A DNA stretch of 23,803 bases from JANQRV01 sp964533785 (GCA_964533785.1 CAZHNG010000068.1:1-23803); one strand, 5' to 3'. Positions 7,982-16,272 are shown, counted from the stretch's first letter. Program-made: numbers and translations. Notes: a model not told the origin generated them from the letters alone.

Positions 7982-8223
7982 ACAGAGATGAAATTAAAAA
8001 CCTGGTCTTGAATGAATTCGTTAAAATCGCACCGGAATTCGAAATCGATGATTTGGAACTCGACGTCAATATCCAGGAGGAGTTCGATATTGATTCTATG
8101 GATTTGTTGATGCTGATCGTAGCAATTAATGAAAAAACGGGGGTGGAAGTTCCGGAAGCTGATTATGGCAAATGGGATACTTTCAATAATATGATCGACT
8201 ATATCGAAGCGGCCTTAACGTAA
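7978..8223 (+). CDS. Acyl carrier protein-like phosphopantetheine protein
   Basis: This 81-residue acidic four-helix carrier protein has the phosphopantetheine site in 'FDIDSMDLL' (Ser40), where a holo-ACP synthase would attach the arm that carries acyl groups. 'VNIQEEFDIDS' and 'VEVPEADYGKWDTFNNMIDYIE' match the ACP/PP-binding pattern. It is not the fatty-acid AcpP by context: its start overlaps the E2 stop (ATGA), so it is made together with the dehydrogenase complex, and no fatty-acid synthesis gene is visible. A reasonable inference is that it accepts or stores acyl units linked to the E2 or to the upstream acyl-CoA ligase, but nothing in the sequence proves this. The family is clear and the role unknown. 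Confidence 0.9.
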   Translation: MNRDEIKNLVLNEFVKIAPEFEIDDLELDVNIQEEFDIDSMDLLMLIVAINEKTGVEVPEADYGKWDTFNNMIDYIEAALT

Positions 8224-8232
8224 ACTCAAGCA

Positions 8233-8661
8233 ATGGAAGACCTAAAAATCATTCGAAATCCCATGGTGGAAAGCAAGTTCAATACCTATCCAGAAGAGAT
8301 AAAAAATAAATTAACCAACTTAAGGCGCTTGATCGTCGAAACGGCCGAAGAAGATGACGCCATCGAGGAAATGGAAGAAACCCTCAAATGGGGAGAGCCG
8401 AGCTATTTGGTCAAAAAAGGAAGTACGATAAGAATAGACTGGAAACCTAAAAAGCCCGGTGAGTATGCCATGTATTTTAAATGTACCAGCAAATTGGTCC
8501 CTACTTTCCAGGCCTTGTTTGGCGATCTATTCAAATACGAAAAAACGAGGGCGATCGTGTTTGCTTTGAACGATGAAATACCCGAGGAACCATTGAAGGA
8601 ATGCATTGCATTGGCCCTCAACTATCATTCCCTGAAGAATAAACCCCTCCTGGGTAAATAG
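8233..8661 (+). CDS. DUF1801 domain protein (YdhG-like)
   Basis: This 142-residue soluble protein has the DUF1801/YdhG-like pattern: 'NTYPEEIKNKLTNLRRLIVETAEE', 'EMEETLKWGEPSYLVKKGSTIRIDWK', 'YAMYFKCTSKLVPTFQALFGD' and a C-terminal 'ECIALALNYHSLKNKP'. Its biochemical role is not established, although some relatives have been called iron chaperones. It starts 10 bp after the acyl carrier stop and is probably the last gene of the dehydrogenase operon. It may be a passenger rather than a functional part of the complex. Its stop is 45 bp from the 3' end of the convergent broken symporter gene. Confidence 0.82.
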   Translation: MEDLKIIRNPMVESKFNTYPEEIKNKLTNLRRLIVETAEEDDAIEEMEETLKWGEPSYLVKKGSTIRIDWKPKKPGEYAMYFKCTSKLVPTFQALFGDLFKYEKTRAIVFALNDEIPEEPLKECIALALNYHSLKNKPLLGK

Positions 8662-8706
8662 TCAACCCTTTTAGTGGTTTCCGATCTTTGGGAAAAAAGA
8701 AACTGG

Positions 8707-10495
8707 CTAATCTACCAAACGAAATTTCTGATCTTGCCATGCTTCGGCCAACAGTTTTTCCATGCCTATTTCCGGATTAAAAACAATCAGCAAAAGGCTT
8801 AATAAAGCACCTCCTAGCAACACCAGCGTTTGTAAGGTATCCGTCCAAATGACGGCCGTAATACCGCCCAGCGCACAATACAATATGCTCAGTATCCCCA
8901 TCAGTAAAATAGTCCCTTCAATGGAAACCGGAGTAACCGCAGCCAGGGCAAGAGCGGGTAAATACATGACGATCGCCATCCGCCCCACCTGAAATAAAAT
9001 GTAGGACATACCAGCAAATAAACGGGTGGCCAGGTTAAACCGCAATTCCAGATACTGATAAGCACTCGTAGCATCGATCCGGCGGAAGAACGGAAGAACG
9101 TAATAAATAATAAATGGTGCCACGAACAGAATGGACATGTTGATAAAAAAATACACCCAATCCGTAGCATAAGCTTTGGCGGGAATAGCCATAAAGGTAA
9201 TGGAACTCAACATCGTCGCAAAAATACTGCAGCCTGCAGCCCACCAGGGGATCCGTTGCCCTCCCCGGAAAAAATCCTCAGTAGACCGGTTGCGAAAGGA
9301 AAAGTAGATCCCTATGCCCACCAAAATCAACAGATAAAAAACGATAGCCAGCAGGTTTGCCCCGCCAAGATCAGTCAACGTTCTCTGCGGCTGGATCGTA
9401 AAGATTTTAGGGGTACGGACCCGAGGCTTAACCTCTCCGCTAATAAGCATCGCAGCGTCATTCCATTCAAAAGCATGTGTAGTTACGTGATTAAAAGGCA
9501 TTTTCCCCACCGTAAACCAGGTATCGGAAATCGTATGATACCCCAATAAAGTGGAAGGGAAACCGGGGTGCTGATCACGCAGTTGGTCGGTTTGTTGGTA
9601 TAAAGTGCCATCGGCGCCGCTGATGATGAAGATATGACCTTGGCCTACTGTTATTCCGGTACCGGCCATCCGCGCCGCTGGCATGGAAGATCGTAAACGC
9701 CAGGGATCTTCACCGGACATGAATTTTTCGGGATTAAACTCGTACACATCCCGCAGTACCTCCCATTCTCCTGCCTTTGATGCTATTTTTCTGCCGCTGA
9801 TCACGTAGACCGCATTCGTATAACCATTGTTGTGCGACTGTAAGGTTAAAAGCTCTGGCCGGGCCGGGCCAGGCAGGCAAGACTTCCCACCGAAAGTTTT
9901 CACTGCCGTACTGATCCAGATCCAATCGCCAGAAGTTATTCATGGCCGTTGCCAATTCCAGTTCTTCGGTACCACCAGCCAGATAAACCGTATTATCGAT
10001 TAAAGCTGCACTCCCGTAAGCACATTTTTGGGGCAAGGAAGGTAAGTACGATTTTTCGAGTTCCTGCTTTTGTGCATCCCATCGCAATAACAACACTTCA
10101 TTAAAAGTGCCTTTTTCATTACATCCCCCCATAGCGATTACACCAAGTGAAGATGAGACTACCGCTGGGTAGGCCAATGGATGATCTAATTTTCCTGCAT
10201 ACATCCATTCTATTTCGCCATACTCTCCCGTAAGGCCAACCCAGATGTCATCGTGCCATTCTTTAGGATTTTCCCAAACGGGAGTAGAAAAATTGGCTCC
10301 ACCCGCCACGATGAGGGCCTCTTTGTTAACACCAGCAATCGGACCGGCTACACCAAGTTGTTCCTGCTGTTCGCCAAAGGCAGGCAACTTACCGTACTCA
10401 TCCCATGTGAAATAAGATCTGATGCTATCCTCCTGAGCTTCCCCTGGCTGAATGAAGAGAAAAAAGATTAAGATAAGGAAGAAGCACTTTGGCAT
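8707..10495 (-). pseudogene. Broken Kelch (NanM-like)/sodium:solute symporter fusion gene
   Basis: The gene reads leftwards from ATG 10495. It has a signal peptide (MPKCFFLILIFFLFIQPGEA), a Kelch-type propeller resembling sialate mutarotase NanM ('GGANFSTPVWENPKEWHDDIW', 'GGTEELELA'), and then an SSS-family Na+ symporter ('STEDFFRGGQRIPWWAAGCSIFATMLSS', 'AIPAKAYATDWVYFF', 'RRIDATSAYQYLELRF'). Two lesions are visible. First, the Kelch frame passes into a second frame near 9826-9836: 'FNLTVAQ' in one frame continues as 'NGYTNAVYVISGRK' in the other, as if one base had been gained. Second, a TAG at 8707-8709 stops the symporter after about six membrane helices, where the family usually has twelve or more, and no symporter-like sequence follows. 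An N-acetylneuraminate lyase lies directly upstream, which supports a former role in sialic-acid uptake. The frameshift alone could be a sequencing error, but the truncation could not be. Confidence 0.82.
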
Positions 10496-10582
10496 GGCTT
10501 TATTTCAATTTTATTAGAGCCTGTCTGGATTTCGTCTACCTCGGCAGATAAAAAAGAGAGATGTTCTATCTATAAATGACCT

Positions 10583-10696
10583 GGTTATGGAGGTTATTTG
10601 GTTATGCGGTTATAGCTGACGAAGCCCTATTATCACTATTCAATGAAATTCGGGCGATTTTAACCTAATCAAATAACCCAATAACCACATAACCAA
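10583..10696. repeat. Inverted octamer repeat, locus 4
   Basis: The left arm has GGTTAT at 10583, 10592, 10600 and 10608. The right arm has ATAACC at 10673, 10681 and 10689, exactly 8 bp apart. The arms pair imperfectly around a loop of about 50 nt. It sits in the 262-bp spacer between the broken symporter gene and the lyase gene. Nothing else was recognised there. Confidence 0.75.
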
Positions 10697-10757
10697 TAGC
10701 TAACTTTCCAATATTCAATTCAATCAACTGATTCTCATTTAAGATGACAAAGTAGTA

Positions 10758-11687
10758 TTAAATATCCGCATATTGAAGACTATGCTCGTACAATCCCAAT
10801 GCTTCCAGTTCTTCTTGCATTTGATCATGCTGCGTGAGTGCAAGGCCTTTTAAAGGCAACCTGGGTTCGCCAAGGTCCAGGCCCAAAAGCTTCATTATCA
10901 CCTTTCCGGCTCTAACCCCACCACCGTAGTCAATCAATACCTTAATGAGCCGGATAGCTTTCCATTGTAGTTGATTAGCTTCTTCCATCCTGCCTTCATT
11001 AAATGCATTGATGAGCTGCTTAAACAGAGGAGCTAAATAATTGTAGGTACTTCCAATCGCTCCTTTGACGCCGAGTACCATGGCACAAAGCAAAATCTCA
11101 TCGCGGCCGTGCAGGATGTCATATTTCTGTTCCGCAAACTCCAGGCACTGTTTCAAATTCATAAAATTCTCCTGGGTGAACTTTATTCCTGCCAGATTGG
11201 GAATGCGCTCAGCGGCCAATGCCAGAAAGTTGACCATTGAAAAGTTGACACCGGTCATACTCGGTATATGGTAATAATAGAAAGGAAGTTCAGGACCGGC
11301 AGCAGCTATCGCAGCATTGAAATCAACCAGGTCTTCAATGCTGGAAGGTTTAAAAAAGAGGGGAGCCATTGCGCCGATCGCATCTACTTGTAGCGAACTT
11401 GCGTGCTCTGCCAGTTGACAACAGGTCGGGAGGCTGCTATGACCGACGTGGATCATTATCTTAAAGTTCTCGGCTTGCTGTTCTGACCATTTAACCGCTG
11501 CTTCCATTCTTTCATCAATGGACAGTGAAGTGCCTTCGCCGGTAGTTCCATTTACAAACACCCCGTCAACCCCTATTCTCTTCAGGTAATGGGCATAGCC
11601 CGGTATGAGTGCGGTATTTACATTTCCTTCTTTGTCGAAAGGCGTATAAACGGCTGCGATCAAGCCGTTCGTTTTTGATATTTGCAT
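10758..11687 (-). CDS. nanA: N-acetylneuraminate lyase (DapA/NanA family aldolase)
   Basis: This 309-residue class I aldolase would split N-acetylneuraminate to N-acetylmannosamine and pyruvate in the cytoplasm. I chose ATG 11687 (MQISKTNGLIAAV). An upstream in-frame ATG at 11786 would add 33 residues that do not belong to the barrel. The TIM-barrel landmarks are present: 'FVNGTTGEGTSLSIDER' (pyruvate carboxylate-binding GTTGE), 'FYYYHIPSMTGVNF' (catalytic Tyr) and 'LAGIKFTQENF' (Schiff-base Lys). The YYHIP-TGV form is typical of sialate lyases rather than of dihydrodipicolinate synthase. It is followed on the same strand by the Kelch/symporter pseudogene, so the sialic-acid uptake partner appears lost here. 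Another keto-acid-sugar aldolase activity cannot be ruled out. Confidence 0.87.
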   Translation of the reverse strand: MQISKTNGLIAAVYTPFDKEGNVNTALIPGYAHYLKRIGVDGVFVNGTTGEGTSLSIDERMEAAVKWSEQQAENFKIMIHVGHSSLPTCCQLAEHASSLQVDAIGAMAPLFFKPSSIEDLVDFNAAIAAAGPELPFYYYHIPSMTGVNFSMVNFLALAAERIPNLAGIKFTQENFMNLKQCLEFAEQKYDILHGRDEILLCAMVLGVKGAIGSTYNYLAPLFKQLINAFNEGRMEEANQLQWKAIRLIKVLIDYGGGVRAGKVIMKLLGLDLGEPRLPLKGLALTQHDQMQEELEALGLYEHSLQYADI

Positions 11688-12008
11688 GAACACTAAATTA
11701 TCTTTTTTTATGGTCCCATAGAACAAGTCTGTTATAAAAAGTTGAAATAATGAAGGGTGAAATTTCGAAGTTGGGAAAAACCACACTGGAAAGAAAATGG
11801 ATAAGGCATTGAAATTTAGGGTTTATACGCAAGAAGATAATAAAAAACACTTCAAAACATGCAAAAAGTTATAATACTTGTTTCAGAAAATTACGGGATA
11901 GGTAGCAGTCGCATCAATTCGTCACAACTTAAAATGAAAAGCACTCTCCTTGAAAAACAGTTTCAAAATCTGTGGAATCCCATAATCCCATAAATCCGTG
12001 TTCCGTGT
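11688..12008. other. 321-bp spacer with small tandem repeats
   Basis: No gene is supported. At its left end it holds the leader of the lyase gene. At its right end, directly beside the stop of the large surface protein gene, AATCCCAT occurs twice in tandem (11976-11991), followed by TCCGTGT twice (11995-12008). No inverted partner was found for these. A 44-codon frame from 11859 on the plus strand has no recognisable features. Confidence 0.5.
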
Positions 12009-15000
12009 TCACCAACCACTACTCAATAAATTCACCCCAAAAACACCTCGCCATTTTTCCTGGATCGGTAAAGCATAATAGGTTTCAATCACCATAGCCC
12101 CAAAAAAATTAACCCGCCAGGACAAGCCGGTGCTTGAGATCCATTCGTGCGGAGCGATCAATTCATCCTGGGTTGAACGGTTAAAATCCTCCAGGCGATC
12201 CCAGGCACCACCGCCATCGAAAAACAAGGCCAGTTCACTAAATAGGAAATTACTGGGTATGGCAGCAATTCGTTTAGGGCCGGTCAGTGGTAACCTGAGT
12301 TCTACATTGGCTACCGCCAGTTTACTGCCCAATAATTGATCATAATCTAATCCATGCCTGAACAAATTATCGAAATTGTATCCATAGCCTCTGACAAAAT
12401 AAGGATCGCCCACATACATGGGAGTTAACTGCTGAGCATCAGGGCCAATGCGGGCGGCATGAATCAACCGGAATCCCAAGCTGAAAGGAGCAAACCAATA
12501 ATACTTCCTGGCATCCAGCACAAAATTCAAATACTGCCATTTCCCAAAATATTGATCTGCGCCGACCCGAAACCGGTGACCCTGCATGGGGGATGCCAGC
12601 CCAAAATAGCTGTTATCGCCAACCAGCGCCGTGTGTAAATTGATCAGATTAAAAGGATCAGGAACCCCTTCTTTAATACGCTCACGCTCCACATCAATTA
12701 AAAAACCAGCACCATCGTAGTAGTTATCGTAACGGTCAATTCGATAGTGATAATGAGCCACCGAAGCACCAAACTCTGCCCGTAAATTCTGCGAAAAAGG
12801 CCAATACGCAAAAGCTCCGATCTGATCTTCATACAATCGCACAATATCATAGGTGTACCGCAAAACTTCGTATTGCCCAATGGTGTCAATGAACGGAACG
12901 TAATCGACAACGCCCCGGTACGGCAAATGCGAAATACTGATCCCCCATGGCAACCGATTCTTCTGGTTGATGTAGGCGGCAATGCCCCCAAAGTCATAGA
13001 TCTCACCATTCATGAAAATGCCCGTATACAGTTGATGGTATCCCAACATATCCGTGAACAAAAGGTCAACACCCCCCGATAAGTAGGCGGTATTGCCCAA
13101 AGAACTGTTCGTGCCAATGCCAATACCGCCGCCCCCGCCAACGTAATCCAGCCGGAATTTTGAACGGTATGGTTCGGCATGATAGGCGGTATCCGGTAAT
13201 CTCGGAAGGTATTCCAAGCGATTCAGGTTTTCTTGTATTACGTATTTTTGATGGGGGTCAAAAGGCGGTAAAGCGGCTGCAGAAAGATTGGTTTTTCCGG
13301 AAGCCAAAGGTTTTCCCGGGATTTCTTCCACCCTTGCTTTATAAATATCGTACCCTTTATTGAAGTAATGCAGATATACCAGTTCTTCCTTCTTATTCCC
13401 AATATGGATTGCGGGAGCATAGGCCGTTATGCCGCTTACGCCGGTTAGCAGATCGGTCAGCTGAAATATTTCGCGGGTCCAGGGAATGTATTGGTAGATG
13501 TTGCGAAAACCATCGCGATCAGACAGAAATATTATGGTTTCCTCCGCATCGAATTGGGGATTTAAATTATCCGCACCAAAAAAAAGGTCGATTTGTTCCT
13601 GAAGGCGGCTTTCCAAATCCATGGTCGCCAGATTAAAAGTCCATTTTCCATTGGTTCTGCCGCGCTGCCGGCTGAGTTGGTCAGTGGCAAAAACCAGCTT
13701 TGATCCGTCGGGAGACCAGGAAGGGTGCATTTCGGAGTACGGATCATTGGTTAACCGGGTAACTTCCCTGGTCGACAATTGAATTTCGTAAAGATCGGTT
13801 TGACCGTCCACCAGACCGGTAAATACGATCCGGTTACCATCCGGCGACCAGACTGGATTGGAAAGCGCCGGTACACCGTCTACCACGATCTGTTCCAGGG
13901 TCTTGCCCGTCAAGGCCTCTTTGATCAACAATATATTTTTTCCTTTTTGGAAAGCGACTATAACGAAGCGCCGGTTGTCCGGTGCCCAGGAACCAGCCGA
14001 CTCAATATATTGAAAATCATCAATTTGTTGATCCTTAAGTACACTGGCTACTTTATTTAAGACCTCTCCGGTCCGTGCATCGGCCAGAAAAAGGTCGATC
14101 GTAAATAAATCTTTTTCTGAGTAGAAGACCAAAAAGCGACCGTCCGGACTTAATGAAGGAGAAACATTGATGCGGCCGGAATTTTCCCGGGAGATCAGTT
14201 TTTTACCAACGGGCGCCTCTTTTCTGCCATCTAATTGTGCCACGTAATAGTCCTTCAAAGTACTTTGCCAATCATTTGATAATTCCTCTTCGGTCGTATG
14301 CAATATAGAATCTACAGCTAGCGCAAATCCCATTTTGGCCGTAGCCATAAAAAAGGGCTCCATGATCGTATCCCCGTAAGTACCCGTCAGGTAGGCCCAA
14401 AATGCCTGGCCGTAGCGATATGGAAAGTATTCGGCATAATTGAATAATTTTTTGAGTGGAGGAATCTGATTGTGCAAATACGCATCGCGCATCCACATAG
14501 CTGTATTCGGATCAATTTTACCGATCGAAAGATATTCCGCCATCCCTTCTATCATCCACAAAGGCAAATTTTGCAAGCTGTTTAAATTGGTGGAATCATC
14601 GCTGAGGATCATGTGATACTGGAAGGCGTGTACCATTTCGTGGCCCAATACATGATTAGACTGTTGTTGGGTCATACCAAAAGGCATGATGACCCTATTC
14701 TTTAGTGCTTCGGTAACACCTCCGGTGCCGACCCCAATATTCCCGGAAATGGCCCTCGTTTGCTGAAAGTGAGCATGGTTATTGTAAAAGATGATTGGGT
14801 TTTTATGAGAAAAAGTATCGCGTAGTATGTTCTGATGAATCGTGTACCAGCATTCGCTGTGGTGTGCCCATTCTTTGATCAGGCTGTCTTTTGACAAATA
14901 ATGATTAATTTCAAAATGGGGCGAAGCTAACACGCTGAAGGGAAACTCTTCATAACTCACTTTGTTGCGACCAAAATACTGCGCACTCAGCACTACAGGG

Positions 15001-15035
15001 AATAGAAGCCACCCGATTACTAAAAGGTTTTTCAT
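12009..15035 (-). CDS. Exported zinc-peptidase / TolB-like propeller / outer-membrane barrel fusion protein
   Basis: This 1008-residue protein has a signal peptide (MKNLLVIGWLLFPVVLSAQ). Domain 1 (about 30-280) is a peptidase-MA-like gluzincin: HEMVH at 132-136 (zinc ligands and catalytic Glu133) and 'WMIEGMAEYLS' near 160-170 supplying the third ligand. Domain 2 (about 285-600) carries TolB/WD40-like propeller blades with 'SPSLSPDGRFLVF', 'APDNRRFVIV', 'PVWSPDGNRIVFTG' and 'PSWSPDGSKLVFATD'. Domain 3 (about 640-1008) is a glycine- and aromatic-rich barrel with a BamA/surface-antigen-like end ('DPYFVRGYGYNFDNL', 'VANVELRLPL', 'ALFFDGGGAWD', final 'FGVNLLSSGW'). I infer an outer-membrane-anchored protease or assembly factor with its enzymatic and propeller parts in the periplasm or at the surface. 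The substrate is unknown. It is a single gene, transcribed away from the dodecin gene. Confidence 0.85.
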   Translation of the reverse strand: MKNLLVIGWLLFPVVLSAQYFGRNKVSYEEFPFSVLASPHFEINHYLSKDSLIKEWAHHSECWYTIHQNILRDTFSHKNPIIFYNNHAHFQQTRAISGNIGVGTGGVTEALKNRVIMPFGMTQQQSNHVLGHEMVHAFQYHMILSDDSTNLNSLQNLPLWMIEGMAEYLSIGKIDPNTAMWMRDAYLHNQIPPLKKLFNYAEYFPYRYGQAFWAYLTGTYGDTIMEPFFMATAKMGFALAVDSILHTTEEELSNDWQSTLKDYYVAQLDGRKEAPVGKKLISRENSGRINVSPSLSPDGRFLVFYSEKDLFTIDLFLADARTGEVLNKVASVLKDQQIDDFQYIESAGSWAPDNRRFVIVAFQKGKNILLIKEALTGKTLEQIVVDGVPALSNPVWSPDGNRIVFTGLVDGQTDLYEIQLSTREVTRLTNDPYSEMHPSWSPDGSKLVFATDQLSRQRGRTNGKWTFNLATMDLESRLQEQIDLFFGADNLNPQFDAEETIIFLSDRDGFRNIYQYIPWTREIFQLTDLLTGVSGITAYAPAIHIGNKKEELVYLHYFNKGYDIYKARVEEIPGKPLASGKTNLSAAALPPFDPHQKYVIQENLNRLEYLPRLPDTAYHAEPYRSKFRLDYVGGGGGIGIGTNSSLGNTAYLSGGVDLLFTDMLGYHQLYTGIFMNGEIYDFGGIAAYINQKNRLPWGISISHLPYRGVVDYVPFIDTIGQYEVLRYTYDIVRLYEDQIGAFAYWPFSQNLRAEFGASVAHYHYRIDRYDNYYDGAGFLIDVERERIKEGVPDPFNLINLHTALVGDNSYFGLASPMQGHRFRVGADQYFGKWQYLNFVLDARKYYWFAPFSLGFRLIHAARIGPDAQQLTPMYVGDPYFVRGYGYNFDNLFRHGLDYDQLLGSKLAVANVELRLPLTGPKRIAAIPSNFLFSELALFFDGGGAWDRLEDFNRSTQDELIAPHEWISSTGLSWRVNFFGAMVIETYYALPIQEKWRGVFGVNLLSSGW

Positions 15036-15061
15036 ATTTCACCTCACTTTTCTTTACACTT

Positions 15062-15069
15062 CAAAATTA
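15062..15069 (-). promoter_or_regulatory. Candidate -7 box of a Bacteroidota promoter for the fusion protein gene
   Basis: On the minus strand this reads TAATTTTG, a match to the TAnnTTTG -7 consensus of Bacteroidota, 27 bp before the ATG. A GGTGA stretch lies just before the start. No well-spaced TTTG/TTG -33 box was found, so the call is tentative. Confidence 0.35.
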
Positions 15070-15242
15070 GGGTTATCCTGGATGGTACGCATTGACACAA
15101 AGCAACCCTACCCCTGATTCTTATCACTTTTAAGCCTGATATTACGCACTCGTATAGATTGGCATCACTCCATCTTCTTAAGTTATGACAATTATCACCG
15201 CCCTACCTGATCAATATCATGATCGAATTACCCAATTTCCAT

Positions 15243-15250
15243 TAGTTTTG
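15243..15250 (+). promoter_or_regulatory. Candidate -7 box of a Bacteroidota promoter for dodecin
   Basis: TAGTTTTG matches the TAnnTTTG consensus 51 bp before the dodecin ATG. No clear -33 TTTG box is present at the expected 19-21 bp distance. Confidence 0.35.
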
Positions 15251-15301
15251 AAACAAAGAGGCTAATCTATAGCTCAGTCTGTTCAAATAAAACCAAAAAT
15301 T

Positions 15302-15526
15302 ATGTCTGTTTTAAAAGTAATTGAAGTACTAGGGTATTCCGAGAAAGGTTGGGAAGATGCTGCACAAAACATCGTAAGCGAAGCAGCGAAATCGGTAAAG
15401 AATATTCGATCGATCTACATCAAGGATATGTCCGCCAAGGTGGAAAATAACAAGATCGTTCAATTCCGGGTGGATGGGAAAGTAACGTTTGAGATTGAAT
15501 CAAATACCGATGAATTTTATCCTTAA
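15302..15526 (+). CDS. Dodecin-family protein
   Basis: This 74-residue protein has the dodecin fold: a first strand 'LKVIEVLGYSEKGWEDAAQN', one helix 'IVSEAAKSVKNIRS', then strands 'IYIKDMSAKVE' and 'KIVQFRVDGKVTFEIE'. Dodecins form twelve-subunit hollow spheres that store or buffer flavins in the cytoplasm. By eye alignment, the flavin-stacking Trp of archaeal and Thermus dodecins is replaced by Ser (in 'NIRSIYIK'), and the flavin-contacting Gln position appears to be Arg, with a Gln two residues earlier. Flavin binding is therefore not assured, although the fold is. It stands alone ahead of a long hairpin and is followed on the same strand by an HdeD-like gene. Dodecins are often near stress genes, as here. 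Confidence 0.88.
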   Translation: MSVLKVIEVLGYSEKGWEDAAQNIVSEAAKSVKNIRSIYIKDMSAKVENNKIVQFRVDGKVTFEIESNTDEFYP

Positions 15527-15534
15527 AACGTAAT

Positions 15535-15632
15535 CCCAATAAATCATCGCAAAGGTTGCACAGAAGTGTGAGGAAGAAAATTCCTGCGCGCTTCCGTGCG
15601 TATTTTGTGATGATTTATTGGGTAGCCTTTTT
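15535..15632 (+). terminator. Long palindrome with T-run after the dodecin gene
   Basis: The perfect 14-bp arms CCCAATAAATCATC (15535-15548) and its complement (15609-15622) are extended inward by a mostly paired stem with transition-type mismatches, closing on AGGAA/TTCCT around a 4-5 nt loop. A run of seven Ts follows after a short gap. It can act as the dodecin terminator. The size (88 bp) and symmetry are larger than usual, so it may also be a palindromic repeat element. Confidence 0.6.
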
Positions 15633-15732
15633 TTGTTAGACTTGTTCTAACCTTTTCAAGTCATTACAGAAGGCATTTCGTATGTTCTGGCTCATCTGTA
15701 GTATTACAAATACCTGAATAGAATAAAGTACT

Positions 15733-16272
15733 ATGCATACCGCAATACGGCAAAATTGGTGGATATTGGCGATCAAAGGAGTCATTGCGATTACCTTTGG
15801 GATCGTTGCATTTATCCTTCCAATGGAGACCATCATAACACTTACCCAAATTTTTGGAGGATTCATTATAGTTAGCGGTCTTTTTGTTATCGCACTATTG
15901 ATCTATCACGGTCGAAAATCAGGTAAGTATTGGCACTGGTTTGCCATTGACGCTATCTTTGATCTGTTGTTAGGTATTTTGATCCTCTCCTTTCCGGAAA
16001 CCACCATTATGCTACTGACCTATTTCATTGCATTTTGGTTTTTGTTTATGGGGGCCTTGCAGATCGTTTTTGCTATTATGCTGTACGACACTTTCAAATG
16101 GTGGTGGTTTCCCCTGGCGAATGGGATCATTACCACTATCTTAGGGTTATTGATCATTTTTTATCCGTTTGAAGGCGTTAAAGCCTTCACTTACCTGGTT
16201 GGATTTGCGGCCCTGTTTTACGGCATTATTCATATTTTAACGACGGTGAGGATCCGAAAGGCGGAAGCATAA
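15733..16272 (+). CDS. HdeD-family (DUF308) membrane protein
   Basis: This 179-residue protein has about six transmembrane helices: after a short N-terminus 'MHTAIRQNWWILAIKGVIAITFGIV', segments run at roughly 10-30, 37-57, 69-88, 93-115, 122-143 and 148-170. The 'W.L.IKGVIAI.FGI.AFI.P' opening and the repeated 'G.I...PFEGVKAFTYLVGFAALFYGI' pattern are the DUF308 repeats of HdeD. HdeD is an inner-membrane protein linked to acid stress in Escherichia coli, and its mechanism is unknown. The gene converges on atpG with only 19 bp between the stops. It lies beside dodecin and opposite an Hsp20/N-ATPase operon, a stress-type context. Confidence 0.87.
   Translation: MHTAIRQNWWILAIKGVIAITFGIVAFILPMETIITLTQIFGGFIIVSGLFVIALLIYHGRKSGKYWHWFAIDAIFDLLLGILILSFPETTIMLLTYFIAFWFLFMGALQIVFAIMLYDTFKWWWFPLANGIITTILGLLIIFYPFEGVKAFTYLVGFAALFYGIIHILTTVRIRKAEA

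Noticed and set aside
8662..8706. Possible terminator between the convergent DUF1801 and symporter genes
   Set aside because: Only a five-base GTTTC/GAAAC pairing could be found, too weak to call.
11688..11786. 33-residue N-terminal extension of the sialate lyase
   Set aside because: Not part of the aldolase barrel. MQISKTNGL at 11687 fits the family start.
11859..11993. 44-codon frame on the plus strand
   Set aside because: No start signal, no recognisable family, and its end runs into small tandem repeats.
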